NCBI RefSeq assembly: GCF_000798815.1
Contig: NZ_JTLD01000050.1
Location: forward strand, 1-64,000
Direction of reading: 5' to 3'
DNA: 64,000 nt
DNA from: Alistipes sp. ZOR0009
GTDB taxonomy: Bacteria > Bacteroidota > Bacteroidia > Bacteroidales > ZOR0009
Notes under the pieces: model-generated
Database searches by the model: none
Seen by the model: the letters and a program-made list of their open reading frames with translations, nothing else
What the model was told of the DNA's origin: nothing
Made by a program: the position numbers and the translations under genes
In this document: positions 34,480 to 43,174 of the stretch, piece by piece
How positions within the stretch are numbered: the first letter of the stretch is position 1
How the letters are laid out: each line of letters begins with the position of its first letter

Positions 34480-35415
34480 CTACTCCAAAATTTGGCCTGT
34501 TTCACTTTGTCTGCTTAAAAGAATTGCCTCATATAAGTTTGTTGTGTAGTCAGATTTAATTTTCTTACACTTTTCTATCCATTTTAGAGCTAAATCAAAA
34601 TTCCCCATCATTTCGCATGCTAAAGCAATGTTAAAAGAAGCCGCATAGGCATCATTTTTATCTCCTGTTTCTAAGTACAATTTCATTAAGCCGATAACTT
34701 CTTTCCATCGAAATTCTTGAATAAATGTTCTTACTTTTAAGAAGGAAGGATCTTGGATTAACATATAAAAACGGGCTTGTTCTTCCCAATATGGGAAAAA
34801 CTCCTTTCCCATTCTATCTGCAATTTTGAAAGATATATCAGAAGCAATGGTGGAATCTAGCTCATCTCTACGAACTTTTTCGTACTGATCATAGTATAAA
34901 GAGTCTTTAAAAACCATTTCTCTGATCATACTGCCGTTTGTTGCGTCATAGGCTCTCCACAAAGACGCAAATGTGGCTTTATAGGTTAGCCCATCTACTT
35001 TTTCAATTAATGTTCGTAATAAGGAAATGTCGATGAGATATCTTGATTTATCCAGAATGGTATAATTGAATATTTCCTTTTTTGTCAAATCTACGGGCTC
35101 ATTAGAGTCTGTTTTAGTGCGTAATTTGTACTTAATCGGGATATATGAGGTCGTAAAAGTGCCTAGCGATCTGTAGTAATCGGAAAATAAGTTTGCGGTA
35201 GATGCAACCTGGAGGGAGTCATCTACAAATGCGGTTACCTTTTTTCGAAAGTACCTTGCATTGGGATTATAGTTAGCAACAACCATTACCCTATCGTTGG
35301 GGGATAATTTCAAACTGTGTGTGCCAGCCTTTAATATTTCTACATTTACCGTATGTGTGGTAACAGCACAAGATGAAACGCTTGCGATAAAAAATAAATA
35401 TAGAATTTTTCGCAT
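34480..35415 (-). CDS. Lipoprotein of unknown function (DUF6340-like)
   Basis: 311 residues. The signal sequence M-R-K-I-L-Y-L-F-F-I-A-S-V-S-S-C has a lipobox with cysteine 16, so it is membrane-anchored and probably faces the periplasm. The body is mixed alpha/beta with N-Y-N-P-N-A-R-Y-F-R-K and a W-R-A-Y-D region; the last ~90 residues look like paired TPR helices. It resembles a Bacteroidota family I recall as DUF6340, but I cannot confirm it. I chose ATG 35415 because the signal peptide begins there; a longer start at 35481 would lie in the fabG terminator. It is flanked by the tRNA gene and fabG. Confidence 0.72.
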   Translation of the reverse strand: MRKILYLFFIASVSSCAVTTHTVNVEILKAGTHSLKLSPNDRVMVVANYNPNARYFRKKVTAFVDDSLQVASTANLFSDYYRSLGTFTTSYIPIKYKLRTKTDSNEPVDLTKKEIFNYTILDKSRYLIDISLLRTLIEKVDGLTYKATFASLWRAYDATNGSMIREMVFKDSLYYDQYEKVRRDELDSTIASDISFKIADRMGKEFFPYWEEQARFYMLIQDPSFLKVRTFIQEFRWKEVIGLMKLYLETGDKNDAYAASFNIALACEMMGNFDLALKWIEKCKKIKSDYTTNLYEAILLSRQSETGQILE

Positions 35416-35448
35416 ATCAACTTTTGTTAAAGTACTACCAATATAAGC

Positions 35449-35480
35449 AAAAAAAATGCCAACCTTTATTAAGATTGGCA
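35449..35480 (-). terminator. Terminator of fabG
   Basis: TGCCAA/TTGGCA stem (35457-35462, 35475-35480) followed on the minus strand by an eight-base T-run. Confidence 0.75.
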
Positions 35481-35502
35481 ATATATTTTAGGTGAACTTT
35501 GA

Positions 35503-36249
35503 TTAAATGTTCATTCCGCCGCAAACGGTTAGAACTTGACCTGTTACATAAGCAGAAAGATCTGAAGCAAAAAATACGCAGGCGTTTGCAACATCTTCAG
35601 GTGTTCCTCCTCGTTGTAAAGGTATTTTTGCAGCCCACTCTTTTTTCACTTCTTCAGGAAGTTGACCTGTCATTTCAGTAATTATAAAACCTGGGGCAAT
35701 CGCGTTGTGGCGAATATTACGAGTTCCCATTTCTTTCGCTGCAGATTGGGTGAAACCAATAATTCCTGCTTTAGATGCAGCATAGTTGCATTGGTTTGCA
35801 TTTCCAGATACACCGACAACTGAACTCATGTTGATTACGCTTCCTCCGGCTTGCTTCCACATGATTGGTTGCACTGCTTTGGTAAAGTTAAATACAGATT
35901 TTAAATTTACAGCAATAACCGCATCCCATTGGGCTTCTGTCATACGCTTGAGGGCACCATCTTTGGTTATACCTGCGTTATTAACTAAAATGTCTATACG
36001 TCCAAAATTAGCTACAATTTCATTTACAACTCGTTGAGTGTCTTCGTAGTTGGCTGCATTTGATGCATATCCTTTTACTTTAACGCCCAATGCTGCGATC
36101 TCGATTTCAGTAGCCTTTGCCGCTTCGTTATACTCTAGGTCGGTAAATGCAACGCTACAACCTTCTGCCGCAAAGCGCAGGGCGATAGCCTTACCAATAC
36201 CACGTGCTGCTCCCGTTACAAGGGCTACCTTTCCTTCTAATAATTTCAT
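35503..36249 (-). CDS. fabG: 3-oxoacyl-ACP reductase
   Basis: 248 residues, short-chain dehydrogenase/reductase. It reduces 3-oxoacyl-ACP with NADPH in fatty acid elongation. The Rossmann motif T-G-A-A-R-G-I-G (12-19), N-N-A-G-I, the catalytic serine in N-M-S-S-V-V-G, and Y-x-x-x-K in C-N-Y-A-A-S-K-A-G are all present, and the end V-T-G-Q-V-L-T-V-C-G-G-M matches FabG. No other fab genes are adjacent, so a relative SDR role is possible but less likely. A -7 element lies at 36281. Confidence 0.9.
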   Translation of the reverse strand: MKLLEGKVALVTGAARGIGKAIALRFAAEGCSVAFTDLEYNEAAKATEIEIAALGVKVKGYASNAANYEDTQRVVNEIVANFGRIDILVNNAGITKDGALKRMTEAQWDAVIAVNLKSVFNFTKAVQPIMWKQAGGSVINMSSVVGVSGNANQCNYAASKAGIIGFTQSAAKEMGTRNIRHNAIAPGFIITEMTGQLPEEVKKEWAAKIPLQRGGTPEDVANACVFFASDLSAYVTGQVLTVCGGMNI

Positions 36250-36280
36250 AATTTGAAATGAATTAGGTTTATGATTGGCT

Positions 36281-36288
36281 CAAAGGTA
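36281..36288 (-). promoter_or_regulatory. -7 element of fabG
   Basis: Reads TACCTTTG on the minus strand, an exact TAnnTTTG match 32 bases before the fabG ATG. Confidence 0.5.
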
Positions 36289-36348
36289 TGAAAAAAATAT
36301 CTCTAAGATAAAAAGTGTGTGTGTTGTAAGAATAATTAAAGAATGTTG

Positions 36349-36356
36349 ATATTTTT
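36349..36356 (+). promoter_or_regulatory. -7 element of the membrane sensor gene
   Basis: TATTTTTG, an exact TAnnTTTG match 43 bases before the ATG at 36400. Confidence 0.4.
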
Positions 36357-36399
36357 GTTTGCAAAGTTTGGCTGTATTTTAAAGTAATTCAATTAATCA

Positions 36400-38739
36400 A
36401 TGAAGTTGAAACTCAAACTCCGCTCAAAACTTATTTTAGGCGTACTTGCTGTTGTGTTTGTTGCCTATGCTTTAAGTGTTTATGAGGAAATTCGCGGGTT
36501 AAAGGAAGTGTATGGGAAGTATGCGGATGAAATAGCTCTCCGCGTGGGGAAGGAAAACACTACAAAGGTACAGAGAGAGATTGATTCTTTATTCTCTTAT
36601 TCCTCTCAAATGGCTAATAGTGTACTTAATTGCTTGAATTCTCCTGTTAATGAGAGATTGGAAAGGGTTAAGCAAGAGGTATATCGTGCTGCTGTTGCTC
36701 ATCCAGAATGGGTGTCTGTTTGGGCTAGTGTTGAACTTAAAAATCTTGATCCTCTTTTTGATAAGGAGACAGGAAGAATTAGCATTACTTATTTTAGAAA
36801 TAAGGGGAAGCTAGAGTATATACAGGATACTCTTGATTTGGTAAAAAACAAGCGTGCAGAACTTTATGCTGGATTTAAGGCTTCTAAAAAGAATATACTT
36901 ATGGATCCTTACTGGTATAGCTATAACAAGAAGGATAGCATTTTCGAGACAAGTATTGGATCTCCAGTCTTAATAGATAACAAATTTCAAGCATTGGTAG
37001 GTTATGATGTAGAATTAGAGTCAATGCAAGGTATTGTTGCAAAGATAAAAACGCTCAATAAAGCCAAATCTTTTATTTTGTCAGGAAATGGTTCTGTTGT
37101 GGCCGCAACCGAAAATGCATTGCGCGGTAAGAATCTGAAAGAGTTTCTAAATATTTCAGAGGACAATGATATTGCAAAGCAAATTTCAAAAGGTATTCCA
37201 TTTAGTTTTAATGTTGATAATAGTATTACAAGCGAGGAGTATCGATATGTTATTGTGCCAATGGTTAATAAATCTGCAAATGTTAACTGGGCGTTTGGAT
37301 TTGCAGTGCCTACCAGTGAAATGTTGGGAATGGCTTCAGATACCCTTAATAGGCTTTGGATTGTAGCAGCAATATCTCTTTTGCTTGTTATTCTTGTTAT
37401 TGGTCTTCTATCGCATCAAATTACTCGTCCTTTGGTGAAGGTAAATGTTGCTTTAAAAAATTTGGCATCGGGTAAGGTTGATGTTTCTAATAAGGTTACG
37501 GTTACTACCAATGATGAACTTAGCGATATTTCTCAATCAACAAATACTCTAATAGACAGCTTATTAAGCACTGTTGATTTTGCAAGAGAAGTAGGAAAAG
37601 GAAACCTGTCAGTCAAATTCGAACCACAGAGTAATGACGATGTTCTCGGGATTGCGCTGTTGGATATGAAAAAAAATCTAGAGGAAGCTAAAAGGCTTGA
37701 AGAGTTACGAAAAATAGAAGACGAGAAAGTAAACTGGGCAACTAAAGGTGTTGCGCTATTTGGAGAGCTTTTACGCCATAATGAAACAAATCTAGAGGAG
37801 TTTTCATATCATATTTTAAGTAATCTAATCGACTACATACGAGCTGATGTTGGAGGCCTTTTCCTTATATCGGAGAAAGAAGATGGCTCTAAATCTATCG
37901 ATTTGATGGCTTGCTATGCATACGATAGAAGAAAATATGAGGAAAGAAGCTTATCTGTTGGCGAAGGCTTAGTTGGAAGGTGTGTCCAAGAAAGTGAAAC
38001 AATTTTCTTGTCTGAAATTCCAGAAGGATATATTTCAATAGGTTCTGGGTTAGGTAAAGATAATCCTAGATGTATACTTATAGTTCCATTGAAGCTTAAT
38101 GATGAGGTGTATGGGGTAATTGAACTTGCTGCATTTGATGTATTTGAAAGACATGTTATTGATTTTGTCGAAAAAATAGGAATTACGATAGCTTCTACCA
38201 TATCTACAGCAAAAGTAAATATCAAAACGAAGCAGCTTTTAGAAGCGTCTAAATTCCAAGCTGATGAGCTGTCGGCACAGGAAGAGGAAATGCGACAAAA
38301 TATGGAAGAGTTAATTGCAACCCAAGAAGAGTCTGCTAGAAAATCTAAGGAAATAGAAAACTTGTTAACCTCTTTAAGCGCTGCAAGCTATATTTTTGAA
38401 TATGATATTGAAGGATTCGTAGTTACGGCAAATGATTCTGTTCTTTCTCTTCTAGGTATGAGACGAGAAAACTTAATAGGTCTTAGTGTTAGGGATGTAG
38501 ATACTTATGTATCTGCAAACTTTGGCGAATTTTGGAATAACCTAAAGAGGGGAATCCCATCAAAGGTAAAGTCGACAATAAAGGGAATTGGGGCAAAAGT
38601 TGTTTTATACGAAACTTTCATACCAATTGCTGATGAGGATGGAAAAGTGTACAAAATTATGGTTATTGCCTATAGCATTGACGATTTTGACAAGTTAAAA
38701 GAGCAGCAATCCCCGCAGGTTGCTAATTACAAAGCATAA
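36400..38739 (+). CDS. Membrane sensor: Cache-HAMP-GAF-coiled coil-PAS, no output domain
   Basis: 779 residues. A transmembrane helix (about 12-28), a periplasmic double-Cache-like ligand domain (~40-300, with D-P-Y-W-Y near 170), a second transmembrane helix (~325-345), then HAMP (I-T-R-P-L-V-K-V) and a second HAMP-like unit with V-G-K-G-N-L-S-V. A GAF domain (~450-610, with G-E-G-L-V-G-R-C and P-L-K-L-N-D-E-V-Y-G-V-I-E-L) leads to a Q/E-rich coiled coil and a C-terminal PAS-like domain (~660-765). No histidine kinase, GGDEF, EAL, phosphatase or chemotaxis signalling tip is seen. Monocistronic with its own terminator, so its partner is unknown. Confidence 0.8.
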   Translation: MKLKLKLRSKLILGVLAVVFVAYALSVYEEIRGLKEVYGKYADEIALRVGKENTTKVQREIDSLFSYSSQMANSVLNCLNSPVNERLERVKQEVYRAAVAHPEWVSVWASVELKNLDPLFDKETGRISITYFRNKGKLEYIQDTLDLVKNKRAELYAGFKASKKNILMDPYWYSYNKKDSIFETSIGSPVLIDNKFQALVGYDVELESMQGIVAKIKTLNKAKSFILSGNGSVVAATENALRGKNLKEFLNISEDNDIAKQISKGIPFSFNVDNSITSEEYRYVIVPMVNKSANVNWAFGFAVPTSEMLGMASDTLNRLWIVAAISLLLVILVIGLLSHQITRPLVKVNVALKNLASGKVDVSNKVTVTTNDELSDISQSTNTLIDSLLSTVDFAREVGKGNLSVKFEPQSNDDVLGIALLDMKKNLEEAKRLEELRKIEDEKVNWATKGVALFGELLRHNETNLEEFSYHILSNLIDYIRADVGGLFLISEKEDGSKSIDLMACYAYDRRKYEERSLSVGEGLVGRCVQESETIFLSEIPEGYISIGSGLGKDNPRCILIVPLKLNDEVYGVIELAAFDVFERHVIDFVEKIGITIASTISTAKVNIKTKQLLEASKFQADELSAQEEEMRQNMEELIATQEESARKSKEIENLLTSLSAASYIFEYDIEGFVVTANDSVLSLLGMRRENLIGLSVRDVDTYVSANFGEFWNNLKRGIPSKVKSTIKGIGAKVVLYETFIPIADEDGKVYKIMVIAYSIDDFDKLKEQQSPQVANYKA

Positions 38740-38744
38740 AAAGC

Positions 38745-38780
38745 AAAGCCTAATGTATTTTCATTAGGCTTTTGTTTTTT
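38745..38780 (+). terminator. Terminator of the sensor gene
   Basis: Perfect 11-bp stem (AAAGCCTAATG, 38745-38755; complement 38762-38772) with a 6-base loop and T-rich tail. Confidence 0.85.
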
Positions 38781-38830
38781 AGTAATGTTTATTTAAATTG
38801 TCCGCTCATGTGATTCAAAATCTAACTATT

Positions 38831-39820
38831 GTGAAGATTATTCTTATTTCGTTTTTATCGTTATCAGTGATGCTGCATGGGTGCAAGAACGAGCCTATTC
38901 CTGCTCTTCATACGACAATTGAAAATGGCATTGTAGAGGGTTTTGTTTATACGAATAGTGGATATTTTCTGATTTATAATAATAATGATAAAGATGCCAA
39001 TCATTTTAAGCTATCTATTAAGGCCGACAAATCGTCATCTCCAGCTCAAGTAATTTTTCCTTTATCATTAAGAGACACTTTATTTGCATCAAATCTTATC
39101 TATTCATGTGTTGGGAAAGAAGGCGTCTCGTGGCTACTTTTCGATAAAACAGAGGGGAAAAAAAATAGCCCCAAGCGTTATAAACTGATTAAATATGATT
39201 TTTTGCGACGAGTTACCGAGAAAACATACTTCATACTTCCGATTGCTGGTCGAGATTTTTCGTCCATTTCTGACCTTCAGGTCGATGAAAAACAAGAGGT
39301 TGTCATCTACATAGACAATGCAAAAAAGGATATTGTATCATTAAATGTTAAAGACGGAACTTTTAAGTCTTTTTCACCTCCTATTCGGCAAAAAAGCAGT
39401 ATTGTATTTCAGCTTATTGGAGATTCTTTGAGAGGTACGTCAGAGGATTTTAAATATAAAATTGCTCTAAATTTAAATAATTCAACACTTTATATTATTA
39501 ATAAAAAAATCGGTATGCTATATTCTGTACCGGAAAGTTATGTAATTCAAAAACAATTTTACAACAAAGATATTCAATCGCAAGTTATTGAAGAAGAAGG
39601 TGATCTTGAAGATGTAGTCGATATCGATTTTGACTATAAGTCGAGGCCAATTGTGGCTACTAAAAGATCAATCTACATCGTTAGGAATAGAGATAAAACA
39701 GTTCTGGTTAAAAACTTTAGGTATGGAGATATTATTGCAATTTCTTATGCCTGCAATAGAGTTTACTTTTGTGCTAAATCTGCAAAAGCTACAATTTATA
39801 GTATCGCTTTGACGAAATAA
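38831..39820 (+). CDS. Lipoprotein of unknown function, likely GTG start
   Basis: 329 residues if started at the GTG at 38831; the next residues K-I-I-L-I-S-F-L-S-L-S-V-M-L-H-G-C form a lipoprotein signal with lipobox M-L-H-G-C. A TTG at 38798 would give a longer, less typical N-terminus, and no ATG precedes the signal. The body is beta-rich with repeated short strands (for example V-D-I-D-F-D-Y-K-S-R-P-I-V-A-T-K), which suggests a beta-propeller. I do not recognise the family. It follows the sensor gene but a terminator separates them. Ends at a bidirectional hairpin. Confidence 0.62.
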   Translation: MKIILISFLSLSVMLHGCKNEPIPALHTTIENGIVEGFVYTNSGYFLIYNNNDKDANHFKLSIKADKSSSPAQVIFPLSLRDTLFASNLIYSCVGKEGVSWLLFDKTEGKKNSPKRYKLIKYDFLRRVTEKTYFILPIAGRDFSSISDLQVDEKQEVVIYIDNAKKDIVSLNVKDGTFKSFSPPIRQKSSIVFQLIGDSLRGTSEDFKYKIALNLNNSTLYIINKKIGMLYSVPESYVIQKQFYNKDIQSQVIEEEGDLEDVVDIDFDYKSRPIVATKRSIYIVRNRDKTVLVKNFRYGDIIAISYACNRVYFCAKSAKATIYSIALTK

Positions 39821-39848
39821 AAAAGGCTCTTTACTAAGAGCCTTTTTT
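39819..39848. terminator. Bidirectional terminator between the lipoprotein and the C1 peptidase
   Basis: AAAAAGGCTCTT (39820-39831) pairs with AAGAGCCTTTTT (39836-39847) with A- and T-runs, shared by convergent genes. Confidence 0.88.
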
Positions 39849-39856
39849 ATTTCATG

Positions 39857-41059
39857 TTACTTTATTCCAAGTTTCTTTTGAATTTCCTTTGGAATGGCAT
39901 TTTTATGAACCATAATGTTCATCGTTTTGTACTGAACAAAGGGACGAGAAGCGTAAAAATATCCTTTATATATGCCATCAGCACTCCAAGAATTTTTTAC
40001 GATATAAAAAGTATCACCCTTTTGATCTTTAGCGATACCTTCGAGTACCATTCCATGGTCATCGGTTGTTTGATAGTTGTCAAATGCATCTTGACGCATT
40101 TGTTGGGTTATAGTCATTTCTGAAACAGGCTCTTCTAGCTTGTAAATCATAGATTCACGCTCTTTTGCTGTTAGCTCAGACCATTTCGATTTTTCAGAGT
40201 TTGAAAGGTTTGCCACATTGGTTTGAGGAATTACAGCTACACCTTTATTGTATTGAAACCCTTTTTCGCTAACATCTGCTCCCCATGCTATTGAGTATCC
40301 ATTGTTTAAAGAGTTATCAACTACCTGCATTAGCTCATCTAATGGTAGGTTGTAAGATTCTTCCCATAGCCAGTTATCTGGAATTTCAAGAATCATTTTT
40401 TTATAAAATGGATGATGGGTATAGGATGTTAACGATACGTAATCGTCTGCATTGATGTTCAATTCTTTTGCAAATGATTGTGGGGTATACTCTTTCCCTT
40501 TGTAGGAGAATTTTTCAGGTGTTGTCCCAAGATAAGCATCTAGTATTCCGCTAAATCCATTTTTCCATGCAGTGCTTAATTTTTTGTTGGGATTTTTCAC
40601 AATTACGTCCACATATGCTTTTGTTAACGCATCAAGTTCTCCATGCACATGCTTTTCTTCTCCGTACTTTAGTCCAGGATAAGCTTCTTCTGGAACTAAA
40701 CCAAAATTATTCATAACCCAGAATAGATCGAAGAATCCGCCACCACCGGCAAAGTTGAAGTTGCCCTGTAGGCGCACATATTTTTCTGCTTTAGCAGCGT
40801 AACAGTTGCGAACTAACCACATTTCAGATAGGTCAAATTCTCCTTTTCCTGTTCGGATTAACTCATTTTCCAAAAAGCCAATTCCCGAAAAACTCCAGCA
40901 AGTTCCAGATCGAAATTGGTCTTTTACAGGGGTTCCTTGCACCTGCTTAACAACTGTGAATTTGTAACCCTCAGGTTTGGTGGCTTCCTTTTTAGCTTCT
41001 TGAGCCATTGCTCCTGCATATAGAAGCGTCGCTAAGGCAAAAATAGTGAACTTTTTCAT
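39857..41059 (-). CDS. Secreted C1-family cysteine peptidase (bleomycin hydrolase/aminopeptidase C-like)
   Basis: 400 residues. Signal peptide 1-19 (cleavage after A-M-A-Q) puts it in the periplasm or outside, unlike the cytoplasmic PepC. Catalytic C54 sits in Q-F-R-S-G-T-C-W-S-F-S, the histidine in D-D-H-G-M-V near residue 335 and the asparagine in V-K-N-S-W near 356. These are the papain-type triad with bleomycin-hydrolase spacing. The C-terminal K-I-x-K-K-L-G-I-K may act as the self-inserting tail of that family. Single gene with a -7 element at 41146. Confidence 0.87.
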   Translation of the reverse strand: MKKFTIFALATLLYAGAMAQEAKKEATKPEGYKFTVVKQVQGTPVKDQFRSGTCWSFSGIGFLENELIRTGKGEFDLSEMWLVRNCYAAKAEKYVRLQGNFNFAGGGGFFDLFWVMNNFGLVPEEAYPGLKYGEEKHVHGELDALTKAYVDVIVKNPNKKLSTAWKNGFSGILDAYLGTTPEKFSYKGKEYTPQSFAKELNINADDYVSLTSYTHHPFYKKMILEIPDNWLWEESYNLPLDELMQVVDNSLNNGYSIAWGADVSEKGFQYNKGVAVIPQTNVANLSNSEKSKWSELTAKERESMIYKLEEPVSEMTITQQMRQDAFDNYQTTDDHGMVLEGIAKDQKGDTFYIVKNSWSADGIYKGYFYASRPFVQYKTMNIMVHKNAIPKEIQKKLGIK

Positions 41060-41145
41060 TTAACTTTTTTTTGTCGCTTATCAGTCTGTTTAAATAGTTG
41101 TTATAAAAGAAGATAGGCGATGTGGTTTTTTATTTGGTATTGCGA

Positions 41146-41153
41146 CAAATTTA
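41146..41153 (-). promoter_or_regulatory. -7 element of the C1 peptidase gene
   Basis: Reads TAAATTTG on the minus strand, an exact TAnnTTTG match about 87 bases before the ATG. Confidence 0.4.
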
Positions 41154-41193
41154 TAAAAAATGTCTACAATCTAACCTTTTTTTGCATTAAAGA

Positions 41194-43101
41194 TCATTTG
41201 TACAAAACTCTCATTTCAGTTCTGCGATTTTTCTTTCTAGTGTTTTCGCTAATGTTATCTGCTACAGGTTTTTCTGACCCATAACCGACAGGCTTTATTC
41301 TGTTGCTGTCTATTCCGTTGTCTACTAGATATTTTTTTACGGCAAGAGCTCGATATTCGCTCAGTTTTTTGTTGTAATCTTTCTTCCCAATATTGTCGGT
41401 ATGTCCTGATATTTCAATCCACATAGTTGGATTTTCTTGCATCAGGATTACAAGCCGATGTAACTCGACGAATGATTCTGGAAGAAGCTTATATTCATTA
41501 AAATTGAAGTAGACATTTTGCAGAATAGAGGATGCTCCAATTGCAATAGGAGTTAACTCTGCTGTAATTACATACGGATTTTGTATTGTTCGTATGGAAT
41601 CTAACTTAAAACTTTCAGAATAAAAAAGATACCCTGCTTTTACAATTTGCATTGCATAGCTTGAAAATGCAGGCAGAGAAGTAAAAAAAGTTCCATCTTC
41701 CTTCTTTGATAAGGTAATAAAATCATCGTTTCCAGTTGAAAGATTGCCTAAAATTATTTTTGCATCGAGGGGCTTTTTTGTTTTAGAATCCAGAACAACT
41801 CCTTTTATATATGAGGTTCTCATTGGTTTATGTTGTTCTGGCATTTCAAAAGTATAAATATCTAACCCATTATTATCGCTGCGGTTTGTTGCAAAGTAGG
41901 TGTTTTTGGTATCGGGTGATATGACAATTCCTTGCTCCTCCCCTTTTGTATTGATTGGAAAACCTATATTTTCAGGTTTACTCCACTCGTTTTCTTTAAG
42001 TTTTCTGCTAACGAAAATGTCTAATCCTCCCATTCCCCAGTGACCATCAGAAGAGAAATAAAGGCTTGAGCCATCAAAATGAATAAATGGCGCGACATCG
42101 TTTTTGGGCGTATTAATTGTGCTTCCTAAGTTTTTTACGCTACTCCATTCTCCTGTCTCATCATCTCTAATGGCCATATATAAATCATAACCACCATACC
42201 CTCCTGCTCTATTACTGGTAAAGTAGAGATATTTGCCATCTGGACTTATCGATGGTTGCTTATCTGAAGCATTTGTGTTTACCGGTGCTGGTAGTTTTTC
42301 AGGTTTACTCCATCCATTATTGGTGTTTTTTGAATAAAAAAGATGGCATGTTGTTGTACAGATGGTAAAATACATTCCTTTTCCATCAGCAGTTAGCGAC
42401 AGGGCACCTTCGTTTGCTGCTGTATTTATATTTCCTGGCATTTTGATTGCTGAACTCCATCCCTTATCTTCAAGTTGGTATGATACGTAAAAGTCTTCTT
42501 GGTAGCCTGTTAGGTTATTTTTAATGGGAGTATTACTCGTTTTGACGAATGTCTTTCCATCTCCAGTTACGCTAGGCCAGTAATCATCGTACTGAGTGTT
42601 AATTGAATCTCCGAGATTTATGGGATTAAAAGTAACAGGATGCTCTTGTAAATTTACAGCAAACTTAGCTCTTTCAATTAGGTCAGATACTTTTGATTGT
42701 TGGCTGGGATTTTTTTCTACAAAAAATTGGAAATATTTAATAGCATCAGCGTATTCCCCTTTTTTTAACTTAATTTCTCCTAATTTTGCGCTTAAGAAAG
42801 GGTAAAATAGAGGGTTGATCTTATAGGCCTTTTCCCCAAATTTAAGAGCATTATCGGCGTCTCCCTTTTCCATACATGCTTGCATTGCCAAAAGATATGG
42901 CTCAATAAATTGATTATCTGCGGTTAAAACTTCATCAATGGTATTAAAAAAGTCGATGTAATTGTGATGTTCAAAAAAAGTTAAGGCTGTTTCGTACAAT
43001 TTGATAGCCTTCTTATTTTTAGAAGTATACGTCTGTGCATCCAGTTGATTTGCAATAAGAAACATGCATCCGAATAAAAAAACTTTCTTTAGGTAACTCA
43101 T
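41194..43101 (-). CDS. OmpA-family protein with TPR, PD40 propeller and CRD domains (PorE-like architecture)
   Basis: 635 residues with signal peptide (1-22, cleavage after L-D-A-Q). TPR-like helices (~30-150) are followed by WD40-like PD40 repeats (~200-420, with S-P-D-G-K-Y-L-Y-F-T-S-N-R and F-D-G-S-S-L-Y-F-S-S-D-G), a carboxypeptidase regulatory-like domain (~430-505) and a C-terminal OmpA peptidoglycan-binding domain with S-G-H-T-D-N-I-G and N-R-R-T-E-M-R. This order is that of PorE of the type IX secretion system, but that protein is a lipoprotein and this one is not clearly one; many paralogues share the layout. It likely links the outer membrane to the cell wall. Confidence 0.82.
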   Translation of the reverse strand: MSYLKKVFLFGCMFLIANQLDAQTYTSKNKKAIKLYETALTFFEHHNYIDFFNTIDEVLTADNQFIEPYLLAMQACMEKGDADNALKFGEKAYKINPLFYPFLSAKLGEIKLKKGEYADAIKYFQFFVEKNPSQQSKVSDLIERAKFAVNLQEHPVTFNPINLGDSINTQYDDYWPSVTGDGKTFVKTSNTPIKNNLTGYQEDFYVSYQLEDKGWSSAIKMPGNINTAANEGALSLTADGKGMYFTICTTTCHLFYSKNTNNGWSKPEKLPAPVNTNASDKQPSISPDGKYLYFTSNRAGGYGGYDLYMAIRDDETGEWSSVKNLGSTINTPKNDVAPFIHFDGSSLYFSSDGHWGMGGLDIFVSRKLKENEWSKPENIGFPINTKGEEQGIVISPDTKNTYFATNRSDNNGLDIYTFEMPEQHKPMRTSYIKGVVLDSKTKKPLDAKIILGNLSTGNDDFITLSKKEDGTFFTSLPAFSSYAMQIVKAGYLFYSESFKLDSIRTIQNPYVITAELTPIAIGASSILQNVYFNFNEYKLLPESFVELHRLVILMQENPTMWIEISGHTDNIGKKDYNKKLSEYRALAVKKYLVDNGIDSNRIKPVGYGSEKPVADNISENTRKKNRRTEMRVLYK

Positions 43102-43111
43102 GGTAAAAGAT

Positions 43112-43143
43112 TAAAAAAGACCTATCTCAGAAGGGATAGGTCT
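43112..43143 (-). terminator. Terminator of the 5'-nucleotidase gene
   Basis: AGACCTATC (43118-43126) pairs with GATAGGTCT (43135-43143), followed on the minus strand by a T-run. Confidence 0.8.
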
Positions 43144-43174
43144 AAGTTATAGAAAACGTGGTTTTCTACAAAGT

